A DNA stretch of 64,000 bases from Opitutaceae bacterium (lineage in GTDB: Bacteria > Verrucomicrobiota > Verrucomicrobiia > Opitutales > Opitutaceae): the NCBI GenBank assembly GCA_028688225.1, contig JAQTYQ010000003.1, positions 124,001-188,000 on the forward strand, in the 5' to 3' direction. Position 1 is the stretch's first letter; the number at the start of each line of letters is the position of its first letter. This document shows, piece by piece, positions 16,650 through 23,764 of the stretch. Both the position numbers and the translations under genes were made by a program. Below the pieces are notes generated by a model that had not been told where the DNA came from, made no database searches, and saw nothing but the letters and a program-made list of their open reading frames with translations.

Positions 16650-18755
16650 CTAATCCTTCGATGTCGCCCGGGCCAGGCCGTCGAGGACGATGTCGGGGGT
16701 GAGCAGTTCGGGCAGGATGAGGGGGTCGGGGCGGCCGGGGGCGTAGATCAGGTCCAGGGGGACGGCGCTGCGGTGGAAGGCAGCGAGCGCCTCGGTGATC
16801 AGGGGATCGCGGCTGGTCCAGTCGGCGCGCAAGAGCACCACGCCATGCTGGCGCAGCGCCGCGCGCACCTTCGCCGACGAGAAGACCACGGCCTTGTTGC
16901 TCTGGCAGGTGGCGCACCAGCGCGCCGTGAAGTCGACGTAGAGCGTCTTGCCCTCCGCCCGCCGCCGGGCGACCGTTTCGGGACTCCACTTTTCCCAGAC
17001 GATCTCCGATGACGGCTTGACCGGATAGCCCACCAGCACGCCGGCCGCCAGCAGCACCGCGGCAAACGCCTGGCCGAAGCGCCGCCGGCCGGCCGAACCG
17101 CCATGCTGCGTCCAGCGGCCGTAGGCCCAGACGGCCATGGCCACGAACACGAGGCCGAAAAGCACCTTGAGCAGGCCCGTGTCGGGGGTCTGCCCGGCCA
17201 GCACCCAGACGAGGGAGCCCACCGTGGCATAAAGGGGGAAGGCCATGAGCTGCTTGAAGGTCTCCATCCACGCTCCGGGCCGCGGGAGCAGCTTCACCGC
17301 GGCGGGGAAGGCCGACAGCAGCAGGTAGGGCACGGACAGGCCGAGGGCGATGGCCGTGAACACGCTGATCGAGGCCACGGGCGACAAGGTCAGCGCCGCG
17401 CCCAGCGCGGGCGCCAGAAACGGCGCCGAACAGGGCGTGGCCACGACCGTGGCGAGCACGCTGGTGAAGAACGAGCCGGCGTAGCCGGACTTCATCTGCA
17501 GCCCGGCGCCGACGCCGGTGGCCGCCAGGCCGAACTCAAACAAGCCGCTCAGGTTCAGGGCAAAGACCAGCAGCAGCACTGCCAGCGCGAAGACGAAACC
17601 CGGCTCCTGCAATTGGAAGCCCCAGCCCAGCTCCCGTCCGCCCGCCCGCAGCGCGATCAACGCGCCGGCCAGCACCCAGAACGAGGCCAGCACCCCGAGC
17701 GCGAACACCAGGCCGTGCAGGGTGACCTTGCGCCGGTCGGCGCCGGCCTGGTGGACAAAGCCGAGGATCTTGATCCCGAGCACCGGAAAGACGCACGGCA
17801 TGAGGTTGAGGATCAGCCCGCCGAGCAAGGCGAGCGCCAGGGTGCCGGGAAAACTGTCCCCACCTCCGCCTGCCATCTTGGAACTTGGCCCTTGGAACTT
17901 GGAACCTTGCACCGCGTCCGCGGTGCCCAGCGGCACCTCCACCTGGAGGCCGGGAACTGCACCTTGGTCCAGCGCCAGGACGCCGCGCAGACGCGCGGCG
18001 TCCTTCGGCCCGTCGCTGTCGATGGGCAGCTCGAACACGAACGCGCCGTCGGCGCTCATGCGCCCGGGCTGCGGCTGGTCGTAGGCGATGAGATTGTCGT
18101 CGGCAAAGAAGTGAAAATCCGCCGGGGTGAGTGCCATTCCGGCCGGCGGGTGCACGGTGAGCGTCACCGTCCCACCGGCCCTCGCGGCGGCGAGCCGCCA
18201 GCCCTCGGGGGCGCGGGGCAGCAGCCCACGGGCGGGCGAGAGTTTTTCACCCCACTGCGGATGCGGCGCGGGCGGCCCGGCCTCGACCGGCAGGGTGAGG
18301 GCGAGCGCGGCTTCCCCGGGCATGCATACATCCCGGCACATCAGCCAGGCGACGGCGGCCTGGAGGGTGACGCTGGTGCCCGGCCGCAGATCGGCCGGCG
18401 GGGTGAGCGTGACCAGCAGGAACACCTCGCCGTCGTACCCGTGGCCGATGATTTTGCCGCTGGCATCCTGCAGCACGTGCGGCACCGGCCAGCGGATCTC
18501 CCCGGCCTGCCAGCCGGGCGGCAACGCCCATTGGATTGAGGTGGGATAGCCCGTGCCGGGGTTGAGCCAGTAGGTGTGCCAGTGCGGATCGTGCACGAGG
18601 CGCACGGCGACCTCGAAAGCATGGCCCGGCTGCACGCTGCCCACCGCCGGGACCAGCTCCGCCTCCACCGCCCCCTGCCGCACCGACTGGGCGTGGGCGG
18701 CCGACAGCAGGACAAAGGCACAAAGCGGCCCCAGAGAGCGGCGCAGGGATTTCAT
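16650..18755 (-). CDS. dsbD: DsbD-like thiol:disulfide interchange protein
   Basis: The 701-residue protein has a signal peptide (LCAFVLLSAAHAQS) and an N-terminal periplasmic domain with a Cys pair (LMCRDVCMPGEAAL). An eight-helix core follows, with conserved Pro-Cys helices (NLMPCVFPVLGIK and VATPCSAPFLAP), and then a C-terminal thioredoxin-like domain with W613-C614-A-T-C617 (RWCATCQSNK). DsbD passes electrons from cytoplasmic thioredoxin to periplasmic thiols, including cytochrome c maturation. The N-terminal domain resembles the DUF255/ScsB type more than E. coli DsbD-alpha. The linker before the membrane core carries a short repeat insert (see the repeat entry). The start at 18755 gives the signal peptide. 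Confidence 0.9.
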   Translation of the reverse strand: MKSLRRSLGPLCAFVLLSAAHAQSVRQGAVEAELVPAVGSVQPGHAFEVAVRLVHDPHWHTYWLNPGTGYPTSIQWALPPGWQAGEIRWPVPHVLQDASGKIIGHGYDGEVFLLVTLTPPADLRPGTSVTLQAAVAWLMCRDVCMPGEAALALTLPVEAGPPAPHPQWGEKLSPARGLLPRAPEGWRLAAARAGGTVTLTVHPPAGMALTPADFHFFADDNLIAYDQPQPGRMSADGAFVFELPIDSDGPKDAARLRGVLALDQGAVPGLQVEVPLGTADAVQGSKFQGPSSKMAGGGGDSFPGTLALALLGGLILNLMPCVFPVLGIKILGFVHQAGADRRKVTLHGLVFALGVLASFWVLAGALIALRAGGRELGWGFQLQEPGFVFALAVLLLVFALNLSGLFEFGLAATGVGAGLQMKSGYAGSFFTSVLATVVATPCSAPFLAPALGAALTLSPVASISVFTAIALGLSVPYLLLSAFPAAVKLLPRPGAWMETFKQLMAFPLYATVGSLVWVLAGQTPDTGLLKVLFGLVFVAMAVWAYGRWTQHGGSAGRRRFGQAFAAVLLAAGVLVGYPVKPSSEIVWEKWSPETVARRRAEGKTLYVDFTARWCATCQSNKAVVFSSAKVRAALRQHGVVLLRADWTSRDPLITEALAAFHRSAVPLDLIYAPGRPDPLILPELLTPDIVLDGLARATSKD
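17877..17902. repeat. Duplicated CTTGGAACTTGG microrepeat inside dsbD
   Basis: The 12-bp word CTTGGAACTTGG occurs at 17877-17888 and again at 17891-17902, followed by AACCTTG. It encodes the low-complexity linker QGSKFQGPSSK between the periplasmic domain and the membrane core. The wording is typical of short dispersed repeats rather than of the gene's own codon use. Confidence 0.5.
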
Positions 18756-19145
18756 GAGGGTGAGGCTAGCGACGATTGTCAGAGGCGCAATCCGTGAAGG
18801 TTCTTCCCGAAAACGCCGGCCGCAGCCCTGGAATCGTAACAATTCCGATGGCAACGCGTGGGATCAAACCTTCGCCCGCGGCAGACAGCCCTGAATCGTT
18901 ACGACGATTGGGCTGGCGGTTGTTGTAGCCGGGGTCGCCGACCCCGGATGACCGGCCTCACCGGGGCGGCTACAGCGATTCATCCTCCGCCAAGGCCAGG
19001 AAGGCCGGGCCGCAAGTATGCCTGGCCAGCCCCGCCGCCGCGGCGCGGGCCAGCCGAACATGAGTCCGCACCGACCACCACGACAACCGCAGGAGGCCTG
19101 GACCCGCTTGTTTTGCGTCCAGGAGACGGGTAGAATGCGGACTCG
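18756..19145. other. Intergenic region with a nested hairpin
   Basis: No gene is supported in these 390 bases. They hold a REP-like nested inverted repeat at 18924-18974 and must contain the divergent promoters of dsbD and the small membrane protein gene. Confidence 0.55.
18924..18974. repeat. REP-like nested inverted repeat (TGTAGCC...GGCTACA)
   Basis: The outer arms TGTAGCC and GGCTACA enclose an inner hairpin GGGGTCGCCGACCCC and a further CCGG-rich half. Elements of this wording are known as dispersed intergenic repeats in GC-rich Planctomycetes/Verrucomicrobia. Only one copy was seen here. Confidence 0.5.
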
Positions 19146-19439
19146 ATGAACTGGCGCAGGCTTTTGCCCTGGCTGATCGGACTGGCGGTGTTCGCTGCGC
19201 TGCTGGCGTGGCGTTTACATGACCGCCGGCGTCACGCTGGGCCGGTTGATCTCACCCGGCATGACGGCCAGACCATCGATTTTTCCAGCGGCCGGCCGGT
19301 GGTGAAGGATACCCCTGGCGACCGGGCTGCCACCGAGAAGGCCGTCCAGGAAATGGAGGAGGCGGTAAAGGATATAACCTTCAATCCCTCACCACCGAAG
19401 GCGGCGGAGCAGAAACCGGCGGAACCACCGAAGAACTGA
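19146..19439 (+). CDS. Small single-pass membrane protein, unknown function
   Basis: The 97-residue protein has an N-terminal helix (LLPWLIGLAVFAALLAWRL) followed by a charged, Pro/Lys/Glu-rich tail. The tail includes RHDGQTIDFSSGRPVVKDTPGDRAATEKAVQEMEEAVKDITF and would lie in the periplasm or cytoplasm depending on orientation. No family is recognised. It converges with the secreted protein gene at 19455, 15 bp away. Confidence 0.55.
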   Translation: MNWRRLLPWLIGLAVFAALLAWRLHDRRRHAGPVDLTRHDGQTIDFSSGRPVVKDTPGDRAATEKAVQEMEEAVKDITFNPSPPKAAEQKPAEPPKN

Positions 19440-19454
19440 TTGCCGGCGTGCAGC

Positions 19455-20369
19455 TTATTTGGCGCTCAGCGTCATGTCCTCCATGAGCGCCAGGGCGGTG
19501 GCCTCGGCGATGTCGTTCACGTCGAAGATGCGCACCAAACGCGCGGCCTGGGGTTTCCGGCCCAGCACGTCGCCGGCACTGGCCTGGGCCAGGATGGCGG
19601 CGTCCTTCAGCCGGATGGCCGTGGCCTGGATGTCGGGCACGGTGTAGGTCTTGTCGCCGGAGATTTCGGCCACCGTGAGCGGGCGCGAGGAAACGAGGAC
19701 CTCGACGACCACCTCGGCGATCTTTTCGAGGGCCTCGCGATCCTTGCGGGCCTCGTCATTGGCGGCGGCCGTGAAATGATCGAGCGGCCGGTCGGCGATG
19801 AGCGCGACGGCGGTGGCCTGGTCGGCGAGGGTCGCGCCGGCGACGCGCAGCGGGCGGCCGAAGAGGCGCTCGATGTCGCGCACCGTCTGCCGGTCGGCGA
19901 GCGCGGGCCGGGCGGTGTCGCCGGCGGTGTAGGTGTTCTGGGCGGAGACGTATTCGGAATTGGTTTCGGTGCCGCCCTGGCCGGCCGGCTCCTGGCCCGC
20001 GCCGTTGCGGCGGGGCTGGTCGTTTTCCGTCACCGTGCGCGTGGCTTCGGTGTGCTCGGTCCGGCCCGCCAGCTTGAAGCCGCCGACCGGATCGACGAGT
20101 TCACGATTGACGTAGATGAGCAGGCGGGGATTGCCGAGTTTCGCGTAGGCGTCCTTGAACTTGTCGATGATGGCGCGGGCCTGCTCGGGCGCGATGAGCG
20201 TGGCGGAGGGAGCATAGAGCTTCTGCTCCTCGGCGGCCGGGGCGGGGGCGGCGGGAGGCGCGTCCACCCGCGAGACCGGGGGCGGCTCCGGCGGCGGAGT
20301 ATCATCCGCGGCCGCAAAGGCAACCGGCAGCAGGCAGAGCGAGGAGAGGAGAAAAAGGCGGGTTTTCAT
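19455..20369 (-). CDS. Secreted hypothetical protein of the LpoB/COG3014 cluster
   Basis: The 304-residue protein starts MKTRLFLLSSLCLLPVAFAAA, a signal peptide, then a Pro/Ala-rich linker. A mixed alpha/beta domain follows (ARAIIDKFKDAYAKLGNPRLLIYVNREL ... LFGRPLRVAGATLADQATAVALIADRPL). The shape resembles CsgG/LpoB-like domains in which a short conserved strand is followed by 'IYVNREL'. The assignment is tentative. It is the last gene of a same-strand cluster of lipoproteins (20448-23501) and is probably part of the same envelope system. Confidence 0.6.
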   Translation of the reverse strand: MKTRLFLLSSLCLLPVAFAAADDTPPPEPPPVSRVDAPPAAPAPAAEEQKLYAPSATLIAPEQARAIIDKFKDAYAKLGNPRLLIYVNRELVDPVGGFKLAGRTEHTEATRTVTENDQPRRNGAGQEPAGQGGTETNSEYVSAQNTYTAGDTARPALADRQTVRDIERLFGRPLRVAGATLADQATAVALIADRPLDHFTAAANDEARKDREALEKIAEVVVEVLVSSRPLTVAEISGDKTYTVPDIQATAIRLKDAAILAQASAGDVLGRKPQAARLVRIFDVNDIAEATALALMEDMTLSAK

Positions 20370-20447
20370 GGTGGGCTTCATGGACGGCCGCTTCGCGGGA
20401 GGCTGGGCAGTATGCAAGATGACATGCCGGAAGGCGGGCGCGTTCCC

Positions 20448-20864
20448 TCATCGTGCTTCGCGGACGCGGATGGTGTATTTGCGGGCCAGGTTGTTCAGCG
20501 AGGTGAACCTGACGGCCTCGGTCGAATTTTCCGCGAGGATCAGGTTCCGGAACGGAGTCTCGTCACCGGCCGAGAAGCCCTGCTCGTTCTTGAAGACGCA
20601 GTTGATCTGGACCTGGATGCGGCGGTGCTCGCGGTTCTTCACGTTGGCCACGACCTCGAGGCGGCCGTCGGACAGGATCCGCTCCTGCAGGCCGGTGCAG
20701 GTGACGGAGACCTGGGCGGCTTGATCGAGCAGCACGAATTTGTCCGTGTTCTCGATGGTGTATTTCGTGGTGTCCAAGGGTTCATAGGGCCCCGGGGTCC
20801 GGCAGCCCGCGAGAAGCATGGCGGCCAGCGCGAGGAGGAAGAGCGAATTACGGCGGTGTTTCAT
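20448..20864 (-). CDS. YcfL-like (DUF1425) lipoprotein
   Basis: The 138-residue lipoprotein has lipobox MLLAGCRTP and a beta-rich domain (LQERILSDGRLEVVANVKNREHRRIQVQINCVFKNEQGF ... FRNLILAENSTEAVRFTSLNNLARKYTIRVRE). It matches the YcfL/DUF1425 family, which sits with lpoB in Proteobacteria. In E. coli ycfL is next to lpoB; its role is not settled. Here it lies two genes from an lpoB-like gene, which supports the family call. Confidence 0.75.
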   Translation of the reverse strand: MKHRRNSLFLLALAAMLLAGCRTPGPYEPLDTTKYTIENTDKFVLLDQAAQVSVTCTGLQERILSDGRLEVVANVKNREHRRIQVQINCVFKNEQGFSAGDETPFRNLILAENSTEAVRFTSLNNLARKYTIRVREAR

Positions 20865-20886
20865 AAGGCAGAAGGGTGAGGGGCGG

Positions 20887-22107
20887 TCATTGCGACAACT
20901 GGCTCAGAAAAACCACGGTGTCGGTGCTTGGATCGGCGACGGTGATGGTCACGTGCCGGGTGAATTCGGGCAGGATGGCGCCTTGGGCGCTGAAGAACTC
21001 GAGGCGGGCTTCATGGGAGCCGGCGGGCAGGCGCAGAGCGGCGAAGCTGAGGTACTGCGGCAGGTTGTCCCACGTGCGGGTGTCGGCGCGGGGATTGGCG
21101 GCGGCGGAGAGCACCTTGCTGAGCACCCCGGCGACGGCCATGGCCGTCGCGGCTTTGTCCTGTTTCGGGCCATTGGCGTGTGCAATGGCGGCGCCGGCGA
21201 AGGCCAGGTCCCCGATCGCATCGGTGGCACCCTTGAACACGGCCTTGTTCCGGAGGATGTAGTCCATCACCCGGCCGCCGCGCGTGGTGGCCTGAAAGTT
21301 GAGATCATCGTAGGGCGGCAGCGCCACCTTGCGCCCGTCGACGCTGAGGACGGCGGAATGGGCGCGCGAGGGCCTTGTTTCAAATCGGAGCTGCTCGCCG
21401 TAGGCGCCCGTGGCATATTTGAGCGGTCCGTGACCGTACTCGGCGAAACAGAGCACGTTGGCGCCGCGGTCATAAGGCGGCAGTGGCAGCCGGCTGTTGG
21501 TCCGGGCGCGGGCCAAGGCATCGGCGCCGTCGCCACCCAGTCGGGCGGTGGCGAGGCCGTCGAGATAATCGAGCAGCACATAGTCGCTGTTGTACTGCTG
21601 CGCCAGCAGGTCGGCGTCGTTGAGGGCCGCGCTGCGGAAACAGGCGCGGGCGTTGTCGGGCTCGCCGTCGCGCCAGTACAGGATGCCGCGATAGTAATAG
21701 GCCATCACGCGCTCGTAAGGCTCGCCGACAAAGACTTTCTCCGCTTCGCCGGTGAAATAGCCGCGGGCCCGCTGCGCGGCCTCGTTGGGGCCGGCCAGTT
21801 GGCCGCCCAGTGTGGTGATGACGTCGTCGAGCTGATGCCTCGCCTCGTCAAAACGGCCGCGGCGCAGGGCTTCGGCGGCGATGCGATCCTCCCACAGCAC
21901 GCGGTCCTTCGGATCGGCGGCCGCCAGACGGGCCTGATCGTCGGTCAGGGGGTCGCCGGTATAATAAACCGGCGCCCGCTCCGCCACGGAGGTGGCGCAT
22001 CCGGTGAGATAGTGGAAGGAGGCAAGCATGAGGACGAGGACGGCGATCGCCGCGGGAGCCGGCTTTAAGGGATGAGCGGCGTTGCCTTCATGGCGGGAAG
22101 GGCCCAT
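20887..22107 (-). CDS. COG3014-like lipoprotein with TPR-like region
   Basis: The 406-residue protein has an N-terminal hydrophobic stretch ending in a lipobox (SFHYLTGCATS). A helical repeat segment follows (RGRFDEARHQLDDVITTLGG ... MAYYYRGILYWRDGEPDNARACFRSAALND) that looks like tetratricopeptide repeats. The C-terminal domain is beta-rich (FAALRLPAGSHEARLEFFSAQG ... HVTITVADPSTDTVVFLSQL). COG3014 proteins neighbour YcfL and LpoB in many genomes, as here. The function is uncharacterised and an outer-membrane location is likely. The start may be internal to the track ORF. Confidence 0.7.
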   Translation of the reverse strand: MGPSRHEGNAAHPLKPAPAAIAVLVLMLASFHYLTGCATSVAERAPVYYTGDPLTDDQARLAAADPKDRVLWEDRIAAEALRRGRFDEARHQLDDVITTLGGQLAGPNEAAQRARGYFTGEAEKVFVGEPYERVMAYYYRGILYWRDGEPDNARACFRSAALNDADLLAQQYNSDYVLLDYLDGLATARLGGDGADALARARTNSRLPLPPYDRGANVLCFAEYGHGPLKYATGAYGEQLRFETRPSRAHSAVLSVDGRKVALPPYDDLNFQATTRGGRVMDYILRNKAVFKGATDAIGDLAFAGAAIAHANGPKQDKAATAMAVAGVLSKVLSAAANPRADTRTWDNLPQYLSFAALRLPAGSHEARLEFFSAQGAILPEFTRHVTITVADPSTDTVVFLSQLSQ

Positions 22108-22155
22108 GGCAGAGCGGACGGAATCACGGATGGCGGAGCGCAGGGGGAGGGGATT

Positions 22156-22782
22156 TCAACGATAGGCGGCGTCTTCCAGCCCCTGCTTCTTGATCTCCGC
22201 CGAGCTTTCCCAGACAATCGCGCTGGTGCGGGCATCGGTGAGGTGAAAGGTGTAGAGGATGTAGTCGCTGACCCCGGCGGAGGTCTTGGTGGTCATGCCC
22301 TGCAGCTCACCGGTGAGGAAGTAGTCGGCGCCGCGGAACTCGACGACGTTCGGGTCGGAGCTGGCGGTGACCTGGCCGGTCTGCTTGAGCTCACGCTCGC
22401 GCTCCAGCGTCTTCATCATGGCGCGGTCGAGGAAGCTCACCCTGCCCGTCGCCTTTTCGTTCAGCTGCGTGCGGATGCGGGTGAGGAAGATCTCCTTGTT
22501 GATCGGGAAACGCGTCTCGTTGGTCACCGGCTCCAGCACGATAAACGGCGGCGTCCGGGCGCCGGCGATCTGCGGGATGCCCAGGATGCTGCGGGCCATC
22601 TTGTCGGTCACGGTTACGAGGTCTTGCGACTCCACGCCGGTGCCGGCGACGAAGCCGCGCTCGTCGGGGTTCATCTCGGTGACGGGGACACCGGAGGGGT
22701 TATGGACGCCCTGGACGCAGCCGCCGAGCAGGACGGCGCCGAGTGTCAGGCTGGAGAGAAGGGAGCAACGGGTACGGTTCAT
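22156..22782 (-). CDS. lpoB: LpoB-like penicillin-binding protein activator lipoprotein
   Basis: The 208-residue lipoprotein starts MNRTRCSLLSSL with lipobox VLLGGCVQG. The domain (ESQDLVTVTDKMARSILGIPQIAGARTPPFIVLEPVTNETRFPINKEIFLTRIRTQL ... DYFLTGELQG) matches the LpoB/CsgG-like fold. In E. coli LpoB spans from the outer membrane to activate the PBP1b transpeptidase and glycosyltransferase. A Verrucomicrobial homologue likely has a related cell-wall role. It heads the YcfL/COG3014 cluster. Confidence 0.8.
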   Translation of the reverse strand: MNRTRCSLLSSLTLGAVLLGGCVQGVHNPSGVPVTEMNPDERGFVAGTGVESQDLVTVTDKMARSILGIPQIAGARTPPFIVLEPVTNETRFPINKEIFLTRIRTQLNEKATGRVSFLDRAMMKTLERERELKQTGQVTASSDPNVVEFRGADYFLTGELQGMTTKTSAGVSDYILYTFHLTDARTSAIVWESSAEIKKQGLEDAAYR

Positions 22783-22847
22783 GGCGTGGATAAAAAGAGA
22801 TTGGCGGCTTCCGGGGCTCAAGTCGCGTGGGATTTCCGGCCCGCGGT

Positions 22848-23501
22848 TCAGCGCCCAAAAAGACTGTTGGCGGCGGCCATGGGTGACGGGGAGTTGTAGT
22901 AATTGTTGATGATGGTCACCGGTTGCGACGCCGCGGCGGGGGCGGCGGTCGGTGTCGACCCGGCCTGAACCGGCACCGACGTCACCGTAGCTTGGGCGGC
23001 GGCTTCACTCCGCTGTTCAGCAGAGCGGGCGTTCTGCTCGGCGATGCTGCCAAAGAGGTAGCCGGCGCCGGCGCCGATGGCCGCCCCCCGCCAGGCGTTG
23101 TGATGCAGGTCGCCGCTGTTGTTGCCGATGATGGCGCCGGCAATGCCGCCGAGCAGCGTGCCGGTGACGGCGTAATTGGGGCGCGTCGCCGGGGCGTAGC
23201 CGTAGCCGGCGGGGGTGCTGCGATAGAAGTAGGTCGGCGCGGCAGGCACGGGCACCTGGGTGCGGCTCCAGGCCTGCCGTTCACGGATGTCACCGATGAC
23301 ATTGCCGAGGATCAAGCCGGTGCCGGCCCCGATGGCCGCCCCCCGCCAGGCGTTGTGGTGCAGGTCGCCGCTGTTGTTACCGATGATGGCGCCGGCCAGC
23401 GCGCCGAGCACGGCCCCGCGGGCGGCCTCGGGCCGGAAAATTTGCGCCTGGGCGGGCGCTAGTGCCAGCAGCGTCAAGGCAAGGGTGAGGAATGCTTTCA
23501 T
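22848..23501 (-). CDS. Secreted protein with duplicated glycine-zipper module
   Basis: The 217-residue protein starts MKAFLTLALTLLALAPAQA, a signal peptide. It has two copies of a glycine-zipper segment (AGAIIGNNSGDLHHNAWRGAAIGAG) at about residues 35-65 and 120-150, separated by a Tyr/Pro-rich linker. The tail is Ala-rich. Glycine-zipper proteins associate with the outer membrane. At DNA level the two copies are near identical over roughly 75 bp (23074-23150 and 23328-23405), which indicates recent duplication. It is next to lpoB on the same strand. Confidence 0.75.
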   Translation of the reverse strand: MKAFLTLALTLLALAPAQAQIFRPEAARGAVLGALAGAIIGNNSGDLHHNAWRGAAIGAGTGLILGNVIGDIRERQAWSRTQVPVPAAPTYFYRSTPAGYGYAPATRPNYAVTGTLLGGIAGAIIGNNSGDLHHNAWRGAAIGAGAGYLFGSIAEQNARSAEQRSEAAAQATVTSVPVQAGSTPTAAPAAASQPVTIINNYYNSPSPMAAANSLFGR

Positions 23502-23764
23502 GGCAGTTTCAGTTGCAAAGGGAGACAGGGCGTCTCGCACAAGGTTTCATCCAACCATGAGGGCGCAGACCGAGGTGGGTTGCAAGACCCCGCCATGCTA
23601 CTTTGCCGCAAGCCCGCCACTGCCAGCCACTACCGCCGGCAGGTCAGAGGGAATCGCCGATTCAGGGGAGCCGGAGCGCACCTTCCGTCCCCGCGCGCCC
23701 GCTTCCTTTGTTGCCACACTTGCGAAAAATCGCAGCATGGCTGGGCGGCTTGACCCCAATCCAT

